Source of the DNA: Panax quinquefolius
Taxonomy: Eukaryota; Streptophyta; Magnoliopsida; Apiales; Araliaceae
Reading direction: 5' to 3'
Assembly: GCA_020205615.1 (NCBI GenBank)
Contig: CM035170.1
Span: 13,244,980-13,308,979, forward strand
Length of the DNA: 64,000 nucleotides
Position numbers and translations under genes: made by a program. Under the pieces are notes generated by a model. The model saw only the letters and a program-made list of their open reading frames with translations, did not search any database and was not told the DNA's origin. Positions 1 through 10,668 of this stretch are shown piece after piece; within the stretch, counting starts at the first letter, position 1; every line of letters begins with the position of its first letter.

Positions 1-191
1 CCATGCCATCGTACAACTCTCGACAACGGCGGTCCGAAATAGGTCCTGTATACCTCAAACGGATGCCCAGATTGTACTTCTGAAAGTTCGAGTGGACATT
101 ACAGTGCCTGAGTGCACGTACAACGAGACGACCCGACCCGAAAACTCGGGCCCACCCGGGTTGCCTCTGGTACACCTGTGGCTAAATTTCC

Positions 192-199
192 TATAAATA
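192..199 (+). promoter_or_regulatory. TATA box of the Tat/Ogre-like LTR
   Basis: TATAAATA followed by AGAGGGC and, about 30 bases on, a pyrimidine-rich leader. The context is that of a plant pol II core promoter in an LTR. Confidence 0.5.
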
Positions 200-484
200 G
201 AGGGCTTGGGCTGCCCATTTTGCAAGAGAAAAAGGCGAGGAAGCCCTGCCCAATTTGCTCTGCACTCACCCCATGCAGTGTACTTTCCCCTTTTAAACAC
301 CTGTGAGCTCATATATAGTCCTTTTGTACCTACAAAAGTCAGTGTTTACCCACTCTAAAGATATAGAAGTCTTCTTTAGCAGTCAGCTATAATTCTTCTC
401 ACACACTTTAGAGTCTTTCTCTTCATCTCTGCACACACCCTTCTACATGTTGAGAGTCATGTTGCTTGCTTTTGCCCGAACTTC

Positions 485-609
485 GGTCCGTGGTTTCATT
501 TCAGTCTGTATATATATAGATATTATATATATATTTACATATATATTAACTAACATCATCGAGTTATGCCTCGATTGAGCCTAGACTTCGGTCTGGAGCG
601 TTTATTTGC

Positions 610-651
<42 letters not shown>

Positions 652-720
652 TTATATAAATTAATCGTGTGTTTAACTTTGTTCGATGAGCCTAGACTTC
701 TATTCAAGTGCGCTTATCGC

Positions 721-780
<60 letters not shown>

Positions 781-923
781 AACGTGTGTCGACTTTATTC
801 GATGAGCCTGCACTTGATTCAGTGTATTTACTACTTTAATATATATACATTTATATATATTAATTGTGTGTGTCTGGACTTTGTTCGATGAGCCCAGATT
901 TTACATCCAAAGTCGTTTATTCG

Positions 924-981
<58 letters not shown>

Positions 982-1050
982 TTATATATATGAACTGTGG
1001 TCGAACTCGCTCATTACGCCCTAATTTTTCATCCTATATGCGTTTATTCG

Positions 1051-1097
<47 letters not shown>

Positions 1098-1200
1098 TTA
1101 TATATATGAACTGTGGTCAACTCGCTCGATGAGCCCTAATTTTTAATCAGCGCGTTTATTGCTTATATATATATATATATATATATATACTGACTTTTAT
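485..1200 (+). repeat. Tandem array with embedded (TA)n blocks
   Basis: At least six degenerate units of roughly 90-130 bases. Each has a word like TTCGATGAGCCTAGACTT, then a GCGTTTATTCGCTT-like word, then a (TA) run of 13 to 28 dinucleotides (for example 614-648, 725-777, 925-980, 1053-1096, 1164-1189). Units begin near 555, 663, 782, 864, 988 and 1106. The last two share GAACTGTGGTC and are closer to each other than to the rest. Confidence 0.85.
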
Positions 1201-1861
1201 ATATATACCGCCATCGCTTTCATATAAATTGCGTGATATGTATACCTAGGAATCATGTGATCACAGATTCATCCCATTGAATCTAGATTCTTGTTCCTTC
1301 GTGATGGACATTTTCAAATTGTAAGCGACTTGTAAATTATTATGTAGTGTCTCAATTTCTCGATGGTTTCCATACCCACGAGGAAGTCGGCATTATTTTG
1401 TACATTATTTTCGTACGGATGCCTCGCATCTTTTAAATAAAATCAATCAAGCCGAACACTTAATAAAATGGGAGTGTAAAAGGTCTGAATTACTATTGAG
1501 CATCAGGGTTTGAAAAACCTCTTATATAAAAAAAAACATCACTGCCATATCTTGCTTAAAATTGAATTTTTACATAAATTCAAACCCTGTGTATATAGGT
1601 TCGAACGAGGCCTCGTACTACTTCCAAACAATAGCACATTGACCCACACACACACACATATTCAGATAATAGTTTCTTGAAAAGAGGCGGTCATCATGGT
1701 AACACGGATGTTGGGGGGTGCCTAGCACCTTCCCACGCATAACTAAGTCCCCGGACCCTAATGAATCTCGATTTCACTGACCCGTTTAGCAGTATCACAT
1801 CACTGGGTCAATGTGCAAACCTTTTCTCGTTTGTTTTGGTACAACCATTTAAAAAACCAAC

Positions 1862-1870
1862 TGGCGATTC
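1862..1870 (+). other. Degenerate tRNA-Arg-type primer binding site
   Basis: TGGCGATTC directly follows the putative LTR end AACCAAC. Tat-lineage elements use TGGCGACTC, so this copy would carry one C-to-T change. The bases after it do not extend the complementarity well, so it is tentative. Confidence 0.35.
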
Positions 1871-1989
1871 TTAACAGTCCATCATCGACATTATACATAT
1901 CGAACCTTTTTCACTTGTTTTTTCAAACAAATCTCACCTAAAATGAGAACACCAAAGAAAAAGTAACGGAAAGGGACATCTAAAAATCC
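1871..1989. other. Unassigned spacer after the Tat-like primer site
   Basis: Non-coding. An ATG at about 1942 opens only a short reading frame ending at AAGTAA. I see nothing else. Confidence 0.4.
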
Positions 1990-2799
1990 CGACGTTGACA
2001 GACTACACTATGAGTCATAGAGTCTATTGATTACATGCATAGATCGTAGTCGAGCAAGATCAGATGAAGACAACAAGTACAAGGCCGAAATTGTAGAGTG
2101 TCAAGATCTGATCTCAGAGTCGTAGTGTTTGCACAGCTGAAGCTGAATCGTAGAGTACAAGACTACGACCTCAACCTCAATCGTAGAGCAAATACGATTC
2201 CCAACAAATGAGCACTCCCAGAATATCCAAAGGAACAAAGCCTCTGGTTAGCACTGCAAAGATACATCTCATCCTGAAGGAAACTAGAGAGCACTCAATG
2301 AATGGCATGCAAGCTAATAGAAGATCTAAGCACCAACCTAATCAACATCCAGATTGAGTTGTGAAGCCATTCAAGATGAAGTCTTCCACATGAAGATCAG
2401 AAGAAGACTTCAGTAACTGACTAAGGAAAGTCAGCAAGTGCGGTAGCTGTCAAATAGCCAGAAGACGACGATCTTGGAAGTAACCAGGATCGTAGTGTTT
2501 GCCAAACAAAGGAAAGAACCGATGAAGTACATACAGAGATACTGGACAGCTTCTGAAGAACAAGGCTAAAGTGATTAAGCATTGGGTCAGTCCATTGATG
2601 ATAAGTGAACGGGAGATCAGAAGGAGAAAGCGAGCGGGACACGCCACAAATCTGAAGTGTCTTGCTATTCAGAAGGGGCCAGAACAAAGAAGTCAAGTCA
2701 TCGGTATCTAAGAGCTATTGAGGCAAACAGAAGTGTTGAAGCACTGCACAATAGAAGGAAGAGGTGTTCTACATTGAAGATCAAATCAACACTTTTCAA

Positions 2800-2841
2800 G
2801 ATCGTAGTGTTGTCTCTACCAGTCAACATGACACTACGATC
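2800..2841. repeat. Perfect 11-bp inverted repeat, 20-base loop
   Basis: GATCGTAGTGT at 2800-2810 pairs with ACACTACGATC at 2831-2841. It is the closest inverted pair of the ATCGTAG words scattered through this LTR-like segment. Confidence 0.8.
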
Positions 2842-3057
2842 AGGTCCTTGAAGACATGCATCAGAATCGTAGAGTCCGAATAGCTGAAGACTAAAGCATT
2901 GACAACGGTTCAATCTGAAGGGTAATATTCAGACAAGAGCTTATTGAGAGCATCGATGCAAAAAGACAACCTCTGATTGAGAAATCAGAAGGAGGAAATA
3001 AAGTTTTCGACCTGTCCAAGACATTAAAGTGACAACTCTGATGGGGTAGGTGAATCA

Positions 3058-3106
3058 GTAGACTGCAGTGTCAGAAAAAGTATGACATGTCACATCTGCA
3101 GTCTAC
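3058..3106. repeat. 11-bp inverted repeat around a TGTCA/TGACA core
   Basis: GTAGACTGCAG at 3058-3068 pairs with CTGCAGTCTAC at 3096-3106. Inside it TGTCA (3069) and TGACA form a second small stem, so a longer interrupted hairpin is possible. Confidence 0.8.
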
Positions 3107-4378
3107 CTCAAGCAACTAGAGATCTGTGAAGATGTTTGAATAGCTTTTAACAGCTACTTTCCAACTGAAGGATTGGGAAGGAGTATAAATCTGCTAGAGC
3201 TTCAAAGATCGAAGGTTCTGGAGTTGCCGAGTTTGGAGTAACGGTGGACTATTCTAAACCATGTAAGATAGTGAGTCCGAAGGCTCACTCTACGATCCAC
3301 CAAGAACACTTAGAGTCAGACAAAGAAAGAAGTAGAAGTTAGAGTTCTACAATGTAGAAGTGAGAGTTCTACTACTTGAAGAGTGTTCTGAACTGCCGAG
3401 AGAAAAAAGAGCATCATGTCATCTTGGTGTCCATTATGGGAAGACTCTAAGTACCATAGAGAAGAGCTCACAGTCATCTTAGCAAGTCCATCATGAGAAG
3501 ACATCAAGTATCAAGAAGGGAGATCACAAACGTCATCATGGTGGCAAGCATGAGAAAGTTTCTAAGTACCTAGAAGAAGGGCTTACAGTCATCTTAGAAA
3601 CCTATCATGTTTAGCCATCATGTATCAAGAGGAATGACCTTTAAGGTAGTCATCAAGGGATCATCCGAAGTGGTTGAGTAACTGAAGAAGCTGAGAATTA
3701 TGCAACACTCAACTGCACTTCAAGGGTGATCACGCAAAGCTGCTAAGTACAGAAGATGTTCAGAGCATGAAGACATTTTAACAGCTCAGCACCAACTCCA
3801 ATAAACAAATAAACAACTCAAGCCGCTGTGGCACGAGGGTCCTTTATCCCGAGGGACTAAATAAAGTTCCAAGCTCATTGGCTTGAAGAGTTCCTAGGGA
3901 ACTAGAGGAGTTCCAAGGTTACAGCCCTCAAGAGTTCTTAGTGAATCAAGTCCCAAGGTCACGGGCCTTGAATGAATCTTAGTGATTCAGGGTGCTGCCC
4001 TTCCTTAGTGGAAATCCTGCTAGTTGAAAGCAGAAGAGTGGATTAGGAGCTTGAGTCTCTGAACCACTTAAAACCCCTTATGTCTTTTATATTATGTCTT
4101 TTACATTATGTCATTTACATTATGTCTATTAACTGCTATAACTGCTATGTACGTTTTAACTACTTACAACTGAACTAACTCCACGAACAATGTATGTATG
4201 ATTATGAATATATCAATAAATGAGATCTTTTATTTATTCCGATGTACTTGAAAAGATTCTTATGTTTGTCATATGCTAATTTAATAACAATACAAAATAA
4301 ATGAGAAAAGTATTTGAAATTAAAAAGGATCTATTCAACCCTCCTTTCTAGATCTATTGTGCCTACTAGGAACTAACA

Positions 4379-4499
4379 GTACGTACCTGGTATTTGAAGA
4401 GATGAGAATACCTTACTTTCATTTCGGATTGTACCTTCCCGGTTATATCCTCTGTATAATGATTTTTCCATTGTTCACCTCCTATATTTCAGATATCAT
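4379..4499 (-). pseudogene. gag: Tekay gag 5' stub (minus strand)
   Basis: Read on the minus strand, ATG at 4499 opens a sequence that parallels the gag start of the plus-strand Tekay copies (ATGACATCCGAGAATGTT), here as ATGATATCTGAAATATAG with an early TAG, and shares the downstream word AACAATGGA. The leader words upstream also match (TGATATGTCAATTGACC on the minus strand). The stub ends at 4379, where the copia-like LTR begins. The similarity is judged by eye over a short stretch, so it is moderate. Confidence 0.35.
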
Positions 4500-4662
4500 T
4501 CTAGAATATATCTTCAAAACAAAGGTCAATTGACATATCACAAATTGTCAACCTATCAAGTAAAATTTTCGGCTTAGGTAAGTCACACACTAGCGAAGTA
4601 TATTACTCGTCTCTCCCCTCCTAGTTCTAGACTCATATCTCCGCCAGTGACCATATCCCTAA
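4500..4662 (-). other. Tekay untranslated leader (minus strand)
   Basis: On the minus strand this runs from the primer site to the gag start. It contains the family words GGGATATGGTCACTGGCGG, TAGAACTAGGAGGGGAGAG and CTTCGCTAG, as in the leaders at 10496 and 16462. Confidence 0.6.
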
Positions 4663-4674
4663 GCTCTGATACCA
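4663..4674 (-). other. tRNA-iMet primer binding site (minus strand)
   Basis: GCTCTGATACCA is the exact reverse complement of TGGTATCAGAGC, which is complementary to the 3' end of plant initiator tRNA-Met. It lies two bases from the LTR end at 4677, the same spacing as in the plus-strand copies. Confidence 0.9.
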
Positions 4675-4869
4675 TTTGTGATACCCCCAAAATAGGTATA
4701 CAACACCCATCTTGAGTCGCTAGATATCGCACTATAAAAATCAAATATAAACTTCCATTATACAACTATTGAACTATCGTGTAGAGTACGATAACAGATA
4801 AGCTGTGAGTTTTAATACAAATATATGTAACTCTCATGGTGCCTCGACCACAACCTTACAATGGTACTT

Positions 4870-5219
4870 TACATAAAAGTACAGTCAAAAACTATTTTAG
4901 AAATTAAAATCTTTGGGAAGTGCTCAAGGAAACCTTCGTACATGGGAGGCCATGCGTCTATGTTATGATATATATCATATGTCCATAGAATTATCCTTGG
5001 TTGACCCAAAAGTCCCTAAAGAAAAGCAAGAAGATTACTATCATCTTCTTTCTAATGATGAGTCTTCTCCTAACATATAATTATCTCTGTTGTCTCCAAG
5101 TGAAAATTATATTTCGAATATACTCCAAGATCATATAGGTAGTGCTCGTAGATATACTCAGAAAGTGGATGTGCACAACCATGACTTATGATAACACGAG
5201 GTTGTATGTCATTAGACAT
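4870..5219 (-). pseudogene. LTR-borne ORF, decayed copy
   Basis: This is the minus-strand counterpart of the 117-codon frame at 35781-36131. The start (ATG at 5219) and the final TAA are present, but a TAG replaces CAA/CAG after about 50 codons, on the minus strand in the word TATGTTAGGAGAAG. Product unknown. It may never have been a gene; see the better copies. Confidence 0.4.
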
Positions 5220-5829
5220 CTTGTGTGATAGTGGCAAAACACCCTTCCAAAGTTGGGTTCACCTCACCCTATTCGGTTTACCAAAATTAAATATCAAATG
5301 ACGTATACAATACGACAAACTTATCTAAAGTTCTCAACAAAATTATTTCTATACTATTTAGGGAGAACCTCAACAGCTATAGACCACCATTCTATTCCTC
5401 TGTTATCTCCGCTCGACCCAGCTACACTCTTATTACCTGAAAGGAATTGTGAAGCAGAAGGGTGAGCACAACTAGCCTAGTAAAGAATATCATGACTAAA
5501 GATAATTAAATTATTAATAGCCTTTGTCAGTAATGAATCAGAGATTTAGAACATATGGCAGATGATAAAACTTTTCAACCATAGTTGCAGCGGAATGAGC
5601 AATTCATTAGAAGAGTCAAATAAACCATATAGTCTATTATCTTCTCCACGTTAAAAATCCACCAACAATTTTTTATCCATGTAACATCAGTCAACAATTC
5701 ATGTCCACAATCTAGTGAATAACTCATAATCTTAATTATGGTTCTAAATTCCTCTTCGAACCTAGGACGAAGATAATTTTCATCACCTGTCTTTACCTGA
5801 AATATCAAAGATCATGGTTATACCAAATC

Positions 5830-6530
5830 ACAATTCATGTCCATAATCATACTAATAAATTCATATTTCCACTACGGACCAAAGATATTCATTAATAGTT
5901 CATTCTTGCACTACAGGACAAAGACATGCAACTGTATTTTAGAAGAGTTAAGTATAACATGATATCTACTATCTTCTACGAATTAAAAGTCTATGATCAA
6001 TATTTTATCGCTGAGACTCAGCTCAATAAATAATCCATATAACCGAATTATCCATGCACTACGGCCAAGGATATTCGTTAGTATCACATCCATGAATTAT
6101 CCATGCACTACAGCCAAGGATATTCATTATTATCACATCTATGAATTAATATTTCATCGTTGAGGCTCAGCTCAATAATTAATCCACACCATCGAATCAT
6201 CCCTGCACTACAGGCCAATGATATTCATTAGTATCACAACCACGAATTATCCATGTACTACGAGCCAAAGGTAATCGTGTTTTCATCAACAGTTTTGATC
6301 ATGCCATAAAATAATTCATCTTTGCACCCTTGGCCGTAGAGAATCCATAGCCATAATCATACCAAAAACTATCCATCAATGCACTACGGGCCAATGAGGA
6401 CTTTTTCCACATCATTTGTAACATTACGATCATGAGTATACCGAATAATCCCTGGTCATAATCATACCAAGTCCATCTATGCACTACAGGCCACAGATGA
6501 CTTTCAACATAATATAAGAATGAGGATGAT
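5830..6530 (-). repeat. GTAGTGCA-motif array (minus strand)
   Basis: Degenerate units of about 60-85 bases, each with TGCACTACGGNC followed by AANGATATTC as read on plus. At least nine motif copies can be counted between 5880 and 6495. Confidence 0.85.
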
Positions 6531-6824
6531 GACAATTCAATAAAACAAGTTCAAGAATAAATTTTAAAGATTTATAAGTAAATTTAACCTGAACTTAATA
6601 ACGTCCAAATTGTCAACATGATATTTCTTTGTGGAGTAAAATTCAAGAATGCTCAGAAGAATATTTCCATGAAAAGATACTGGATGGAGCGCAAATATCA
6701 AGGATATTCCACTAATTTCATGGAGTATAGAAGCCAAAACTTTAACTAACTGAGTATAATAGAATATATGAAACCGCAAATGGATTTTTGCCGCCATGCG
6801 GTAATCCACATAGAAAGATTATTT

Positions 6825-7255
6825 CAACAGAATAATAAAGAATGGAATAATGTAAGAATTCACCAGCGCATGTAATCCGCATGCATACGTGTTATCCCAA
6901 TGTAATAATAAAGAATGGAACCAAAGCCATGCGTAACTTGCGTAGATAGGATATTCTAACGAGTAATAATAAAGAATGAAACCAAAGTTATGCGTGAATC
7001 CGTGATGCATAAGATATTTCCAATGTAATAATAAAGAATGAAACCGGTGTCACGCGTAATCCGCATGCATGTGATGTTCCAATGTAATAATAAAGAATGG
7101 AATAACAACAGAATTCACCAGGCATGCGATGAATCGCATGCATATGTTATTCAAATGTAATAGTAAAGAATGAAATAATGAAGAATTTCACCACGTATGC
7201 GGTATTGATGTACAAGTTATTCCAACATAATAATAAAGAATGGAATAACAACCTT
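6825..7255 (-). repeat. Hairpin array (minus strand)
   Basis: About seven units of roughly 60-65 bases. Each has a TTATTCCA / TGGAATAA-type inverted pair around TTTATTATT and a small GCGGATTACGC-type dyad with GCATGC-rich words. Confidence 0.85.
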
Positions 7256-7477
7256 TACGAGTATTGAAAGAAAATAACTCTCTTCATGAAAAATAAATAA
7301 TACCCCTTACCTTTAAAAGAAGAGTATTCCGACAGGTAGGGCGGGGATATACTTGAAGAAAACTTGCACTATTTTCTATGCTCAAAGCTTTCTTAAACTC
7401 TAAAGAAATATGCTCAAGATTATAGAAGAAGAATTCTCTGAACTTCTGGTGTGATTTTCAATTCTAACTAAGCATCC

Positions 7478-7485
7478 TATTTATA
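7478..7485 (-). promoter_or_regulatory. TATA box of minus-strand LTR
   Basis: TATTTATA on plus (TATAAATA on minus), followed on the minus strand by GGATGCTTAG and a leader. The position relative to the donor-like GGTAAGG matches the other LTRs. Confidence 0.6.
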
Positions 7486-7499
7486 GGAGAATGGAAAGG

Positions 7500-8115
7500 A
7501 TATTATGTTGTACTATGCAATAAAATATAATATATTCTATTTATAATCAAATAAAATAAAACTTTATAAAAAGTATTCTTTTTTATATAAAAAGTTTTTA
7601 CTATGTAAACACTACGCAGTAACTACATGCAAAACACTATGCATAATAAAATATAATATATTTTATTTAACATCTAATAAAACAAATAACTTTATAAAAG
7701 CATTCTGCTTTATATAAAAAGATTTTACTATACAAACACTATGCATTAATTATACAAATACTATGCATAATATAATATATTTTATTTAAAATCTAATAAA
7801 ACAAATAACTTTATAAAAGTATTCTGCTTTTATATAAAAAGATTTTACTATGCAAACACTATGCATGCACTATGCATAATAAAATATAAAATATTCTATT
7901 TAAAATCTAATAAAATAAATAACTTTATAAAAGTATTCTGTTTTATAAAAAAAGATTTTACTATGCAAACACTATGCAGACACTATGCAAACACTATGCA
8001 TAATAAAATATAATATATTCTATTTAAATTATAATATATACAAATAACTTTATAAAAATATTCTGTTTTATATAAAAAGATTCTACTATACAAATACTAT
8101 GCAGCAATTACTGTA
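7500..8115 (-). repeat. Five-unit AT-rich tandem array in LTR U3
   Basis: Five units of about 110-135 bases, each containing CTATGCATAATAAAATATAA, TTTAT(A)AAAGTATTCTG and TTTTACTATGCAAACACTATG. The last units add extra CACTATGCA steps. It lies directly upstream of the TATA box in this LTR and is not seen in the other LTRs of the window. Confidence 0.85.
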
Positions 8116-9037
8116 GCAATAATTGAACAAAAACTAAGCGACTTCTCACGTAAGCATCAATAATCAATACCGTGTGCTACTATGCAACCACGCCAGACAT
8201 CGCATTTTTTAACACCGTGTTTCAACAGCTAACTGTAAAACTTCCATTTATTATTTTTATAAAAGATAATTTTGTCGCTTTCTAACTCCGATAATAATTT
8301 TGCTAGGGTCCACCAATGATTGTGCCGTTGTACGAATATTCCTTGTTAAAACGAATATTTCCCGACCAATCGAATATTATATAACAACTTGCTTACTTTG
8401 CAAAAAATTTCACATATCACCCTTAACTTTAAACTTTTATCAATTTAATCATTTACGAAATAAAATAATAATTATAAGAAAATTGAATACTTTCATTTCA
8501 TAAAATTTGGGCTCTTACAAAAGCCCCTCTTTCGTGGGAATGATATGGTTGTTGATATTGTGAGCTTATAATATTAATTATTATGTGGTGGATATTGGTT
8601 CAATTTTGATTTAAATGAAGGAATTTTTAGCATGAAATAATTGTTGAAAGTTTGACATATTATCTGTGGAATTATAATTATTTCTCCGATAAAATATTCA
8701 TTCAAATATATTATTATAATATTTTATAATTATTAGAATAATAATATTATTATATTATAATATATATTTATATATATATATATATATATATGCATGTGAT
8801 AAAAGGGACGGAAGTATTATTAGAATGCCTTATATTTTTCTAAGAGTTGTTGGTGATGGATGCTTCTCCTGCAAACCATTTCTTGTTTCAAAATTGTGTG
8901 GGCCTTAAGAAGTTGATGGTTAGGCAAGAATGGTGCAGGAAAAGGTTGGCAGAAGAAGAAAAGTAAAAGGTTAGGCTTGAAGAAAATAAAAAGGGAATGT
9001 TTGGCATAATACCTTATTTTTTTTCTTCCTCCATTGC

Positions 9038-9045
9038 TATAAATA
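9038..9045 (+). promoter_or_regulatory. TATA box of E1 LTR
   Basis: CTATAAATAGGGGG, 170 bases upstream of the donor-like AAGGTAAAA. Confidence 0.65.
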
Positions 9046-9464
9046 GGGGGTAACTCCTCTTTCCTAAAACACACCATTTCAATATGAAAAATTCTTATTC
9101 TATAAGTATTGTGAGTATTTTTCTTGAGTATAAGGATACTTTGAGAGTAGCTTTTTCTACAAGATTTTCTCAGAATAATATCCAATATTCCAGTCAAATC
9201 CATTTTCTACTAAGGTAAAAGATATTATTTTATTTCAATACTTGTAAGAAATATTATTTTCTTCCATACTCCATAGTATGGAAGGGATATTATTTCATTT
9301 CATATTCTTAAATTTAAACTTACTATGGTAAGTATTGCTTCTATAATTCCTGAAATTAGTAGAATATCCTTGATATTTGTGCTTCATTCAGTATCTTTCT
9401 ATGAAAATATGATTATGAGCATTCTTGATAAATTTTAATCTTTTCATCCTAGAGTATTATTCAC

Positions 9465-9535
9465 ATGGTACTATTCCCAAAGTACTATTCACTCGGGTAC
9501 TATTCACCCGGGATACTATTCATGATAAAAATTGA
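9465..9535 (+). repeat. Short TACTATTCAC-type direct repeats
   Basis: Four or five spaced copies of GTACTATTCAC/CCC-like words with CCCGGG between them. The same cluster recurs at 15420-15490, 40730-40795 and 49915-49985, and inverted at 61110-61165. Confidence 0.8.
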
Positions 9536-9724
9536 TTTCTTTTCAGTCCAAATCATTTTTGATACAATATTATTCTTGAATTTTACTCCACAAAGCAGTA
9601 TCATGTTGACAATTTGGACATTATTAAATTCTGGATAAATTAAATTATAAATCTTTAGAATTTATCATTTGCTTGCATTTAATTGAATTAGTATATCATT
9701 GTCGTCATCCTCATGTTTTATATT

Positions 9725-9935
9725 GTTATGAAAGTCATCTTTGGCCCGTAGTGCATAAATGGACTATTAATTGGTATGATTATGACCAGGGATCATTCGG
9801 TATAATAATGACCCATAATGTTACAAATGATGTGGTAAAAGTTCTCATTGGCCCGTAGTGCATTAATGGATAGTGGTTGGCAAGATCATTACCATTGGTG
9901 ATAACCCGAATATCCTTCGCCCGTAGTGTATGGAT
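9725..9935 (+). repeat. GTAGTGCA-motif array
   Basis: Three units with TTTGGCCCGTAGTGCAT at spacings of about 120 and 65 bases. The first spacer holds the inverted pair ATGATTAT ... ATAATAAT. Confidence 0.8.
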
Positions 9936-10483
9936 AATTCAGTGATGTGGACTATTTATTGAGTTGAGTCTCAGTGATAAAATTGATGACAAACTTTTTA
10001 AATCATAGAAGATAGTAGATATCATGCTCTACTTGAATCTTCTAATGGATTGCTTATTCCACTACAGTTAAACTTGTTGTCTATTATATTCTATCAGTTT
10101 AACTTTGTTGAAGGCTAACGATAATTTATTTTGCATTATCTTAGTCATAATATTTTTTACTGGGCTAGTTGAGCTCACCATTTGCTTTCATTATTCTCTT
10201 TAGGAAATGAGAATATAGTTGGGACAAGTCGGGGAACGGAGTGACGGTCCAGATAGTTATTTTAGTAGTCTTCACTATTCTATGAAATAGTGTGATAATA
10301 ATTGTATTAAGATTGAATTTGAGTTTGGATATTGTCTAGAAGACAATATTCGTGTTAAAACTCTCAGCTTATATTTTGTCCTATTTACACGACAATTGTA
10401 TTAATTAAGTTGTATTGAATTTTGTACCATGTATTTGGCGACTCAGAATGGGTGATGTATACCTATTTTGGGGGCGTCAGAGT

Positions 10484-10495
10484 TGGTATCAGAGC
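10484..10495 (+). other. tRNA-iMet primer binding site of E1
   Basis: TGGTATCAGAGC, a perfect match, two bases after the LTR end. Confidence 0.92.
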
Positions 10496-10668
10496 CTAGG
10501 GATATGATCCCTGACTGAGATGTGAGACTAGAACTAGGAGGGGAGAGACGGGAAATTCCTTCGCTAGTATGACCTACCTAAGTTTATTTGGTATTTATTT
10601 GGTCGGTTAGAGTATAGGGATAATATATGACATGTTAATTAACCCTTGTTTTGTGGCAGTATTTGATA
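10496..10668 (+). other. E1 untranslated leader
   Basis: Family leader with TAGGGATATGATCCCTGA (inverted pair AGGGATA/GATCCCT), ACTAGGAGGGGAGAGACG, and AATTAACCCTTGTTTTGTGG before the gag ATG. No coding frame. Confidence 0.75.

Larger units (their letters stand above)
1..1861 (+). mobile_element. Tat/Ogre-like LTR, 3' part (left end outside window)
   Basis: This looks like the downstream part of a long Ty3/gypsy LTR of the Tat (Ogre/Retand) kind. What is seen: a TATA box at 192, a C/T-rich transcript-leader stretch at 230-450, a TA-microsatellite array at 485-1200, then the block GGTGCCTAGCACCTTCCC at about 1718 and a primer-site-like TGGCGATTC at 1862. The CACCTTCCC block followed some 140 bases later by TGGCGA(C/T)TC is the arrangement I know from Tat-lineage 5' LTR ends. 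No coding frame is credible here; the open frames at 667-1109 are translations of (TA)n. The LTR start is not in the window. An unrelated LTR family with similar leader words is the alternative. Confidence 0.42.
1990..4378 (+). mobile_element. SIRE-type Ty1/copia LTR, probable (left edge not located)
   Basis: Gene-free sequence with the character of a large copia LTR. The right part has a stretch of G/T/A words ending in GGATTAGGAGCTTGAG and CTGAACCACTTAAAAC (about 4033-4076), then short ATTATGTCTTTTA repeats (4080-4130), and at the end CTATTCAACCCTCCTTTCTAG followed by CTAACA at about 4373-4378. The 'accacttaaaa ... cctattca-ccccctctag ... taaca' order is what I know from the U5 end of SIRE/Maximus LTRs. 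The body (2040-3300) is strewn with ATCGTAG motifs in both orientations and two good hairpins. No matching target duplication or TG start was found, so it may be a solo LTR or a truncated one. It cuts off the minus-strand Tekay gag stub that starts at 4379. Confidence 0.45.
5437..7310 (-). other. Putative LTR intron (minus strand)
   Basis: On the minus strand a donor-like AAG/GTAAGGG (GT at 7310-7309) lies about 170 bases after the TATA box. An acceptor-like GCTTCACAATTCCTTTCAG (AG at 5438-5437) follows the conserved GCTCACC word, a fair branch point. The interval (about 1.87 kb) contains both repeat arrays. Splicing is inferred from conservation of these two signals across LTR subtypes; no transcript is known. 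Confidence 0.4.
4677..8519 (-). mobile_element. Tekay-type LTR, minus strand, about 3.84 kb
   Basis: A complete LTR on the minus strand. Its start (TGTAAGAGCCCAAATTTTAT) is at 8519 and its end (TGTGATACCCCC as read on plus) is at 4677, beside a perfect iMet primer site, so it is the 5' LTR of a minus-strand element. From its own 5' end it holds a GAATATTC site, a five-unit AT-rich array (7500-8115), a TATA box, a donor-like GGTAAGG, a hairpin array (6825-7255), the GTAGTGCA array (5830-6530), an acceptor-like block and a decayed copy of the LTR-borne ORF. It abuts plus-strand LTR sequence at 8520, so it was inserted into that LTR; the other flank lies left of the window or was lost. Confidence 0.85.
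9215..10203 (+). other. Putative LTR intron (E1 LTR)
   Basis: Donor-like CTAAG/GTAAAA at 9215 and acceptor TTGCTTTCATTATTCTCTTTAG at 10203, with CTCAC (branch-point-like A at 10177) 26 bases before the AG. Length 989 bases, one base different from the LTR at 13878. Confidence 0.4.
8520..10481 (+). mobile_element. Tekay LTR, 3' part, 5' LTR of element E1
   Basis: Plus-strand LTR that begins mid-LTR at AAAGCCCCTCTTTCG, because the minus-strand LTR 4677-8519 is inserted just before, and ends GGGGGCGTCAGA (normally CACA) two bases before a perfect iMet primer site at 10484. It is of the shorter subtype: TATA at 9038, TACTATTCAC-type repeats at 9465-9535, GTAGTGCA array at 9725-9935, conserved CTGGGCTAGTTGAGCTCACC at about 10159, then the end word GGGTGATGTATACC. 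Confidence 0.85.

Noticed and set aside
667..1109. Two open frames of 74 and 81 codons rich in Ile-Tyr
   Set aside because: They are translations of (TA)n microsatellites.
2421..2913. Several 60-90 codon frames in the copia-like segment
   Set aside because: Overlapping frames on both strands, no motif, and the sequence behaves as LTR.
8820..9203. 127-codon minus-strand frame across an LTR promoter (also 14908-15162)
   Set aside because: It runs antisense through the TATA and leader region, is AT-rich, and the homologous LTRs do not keep it as a full frame.
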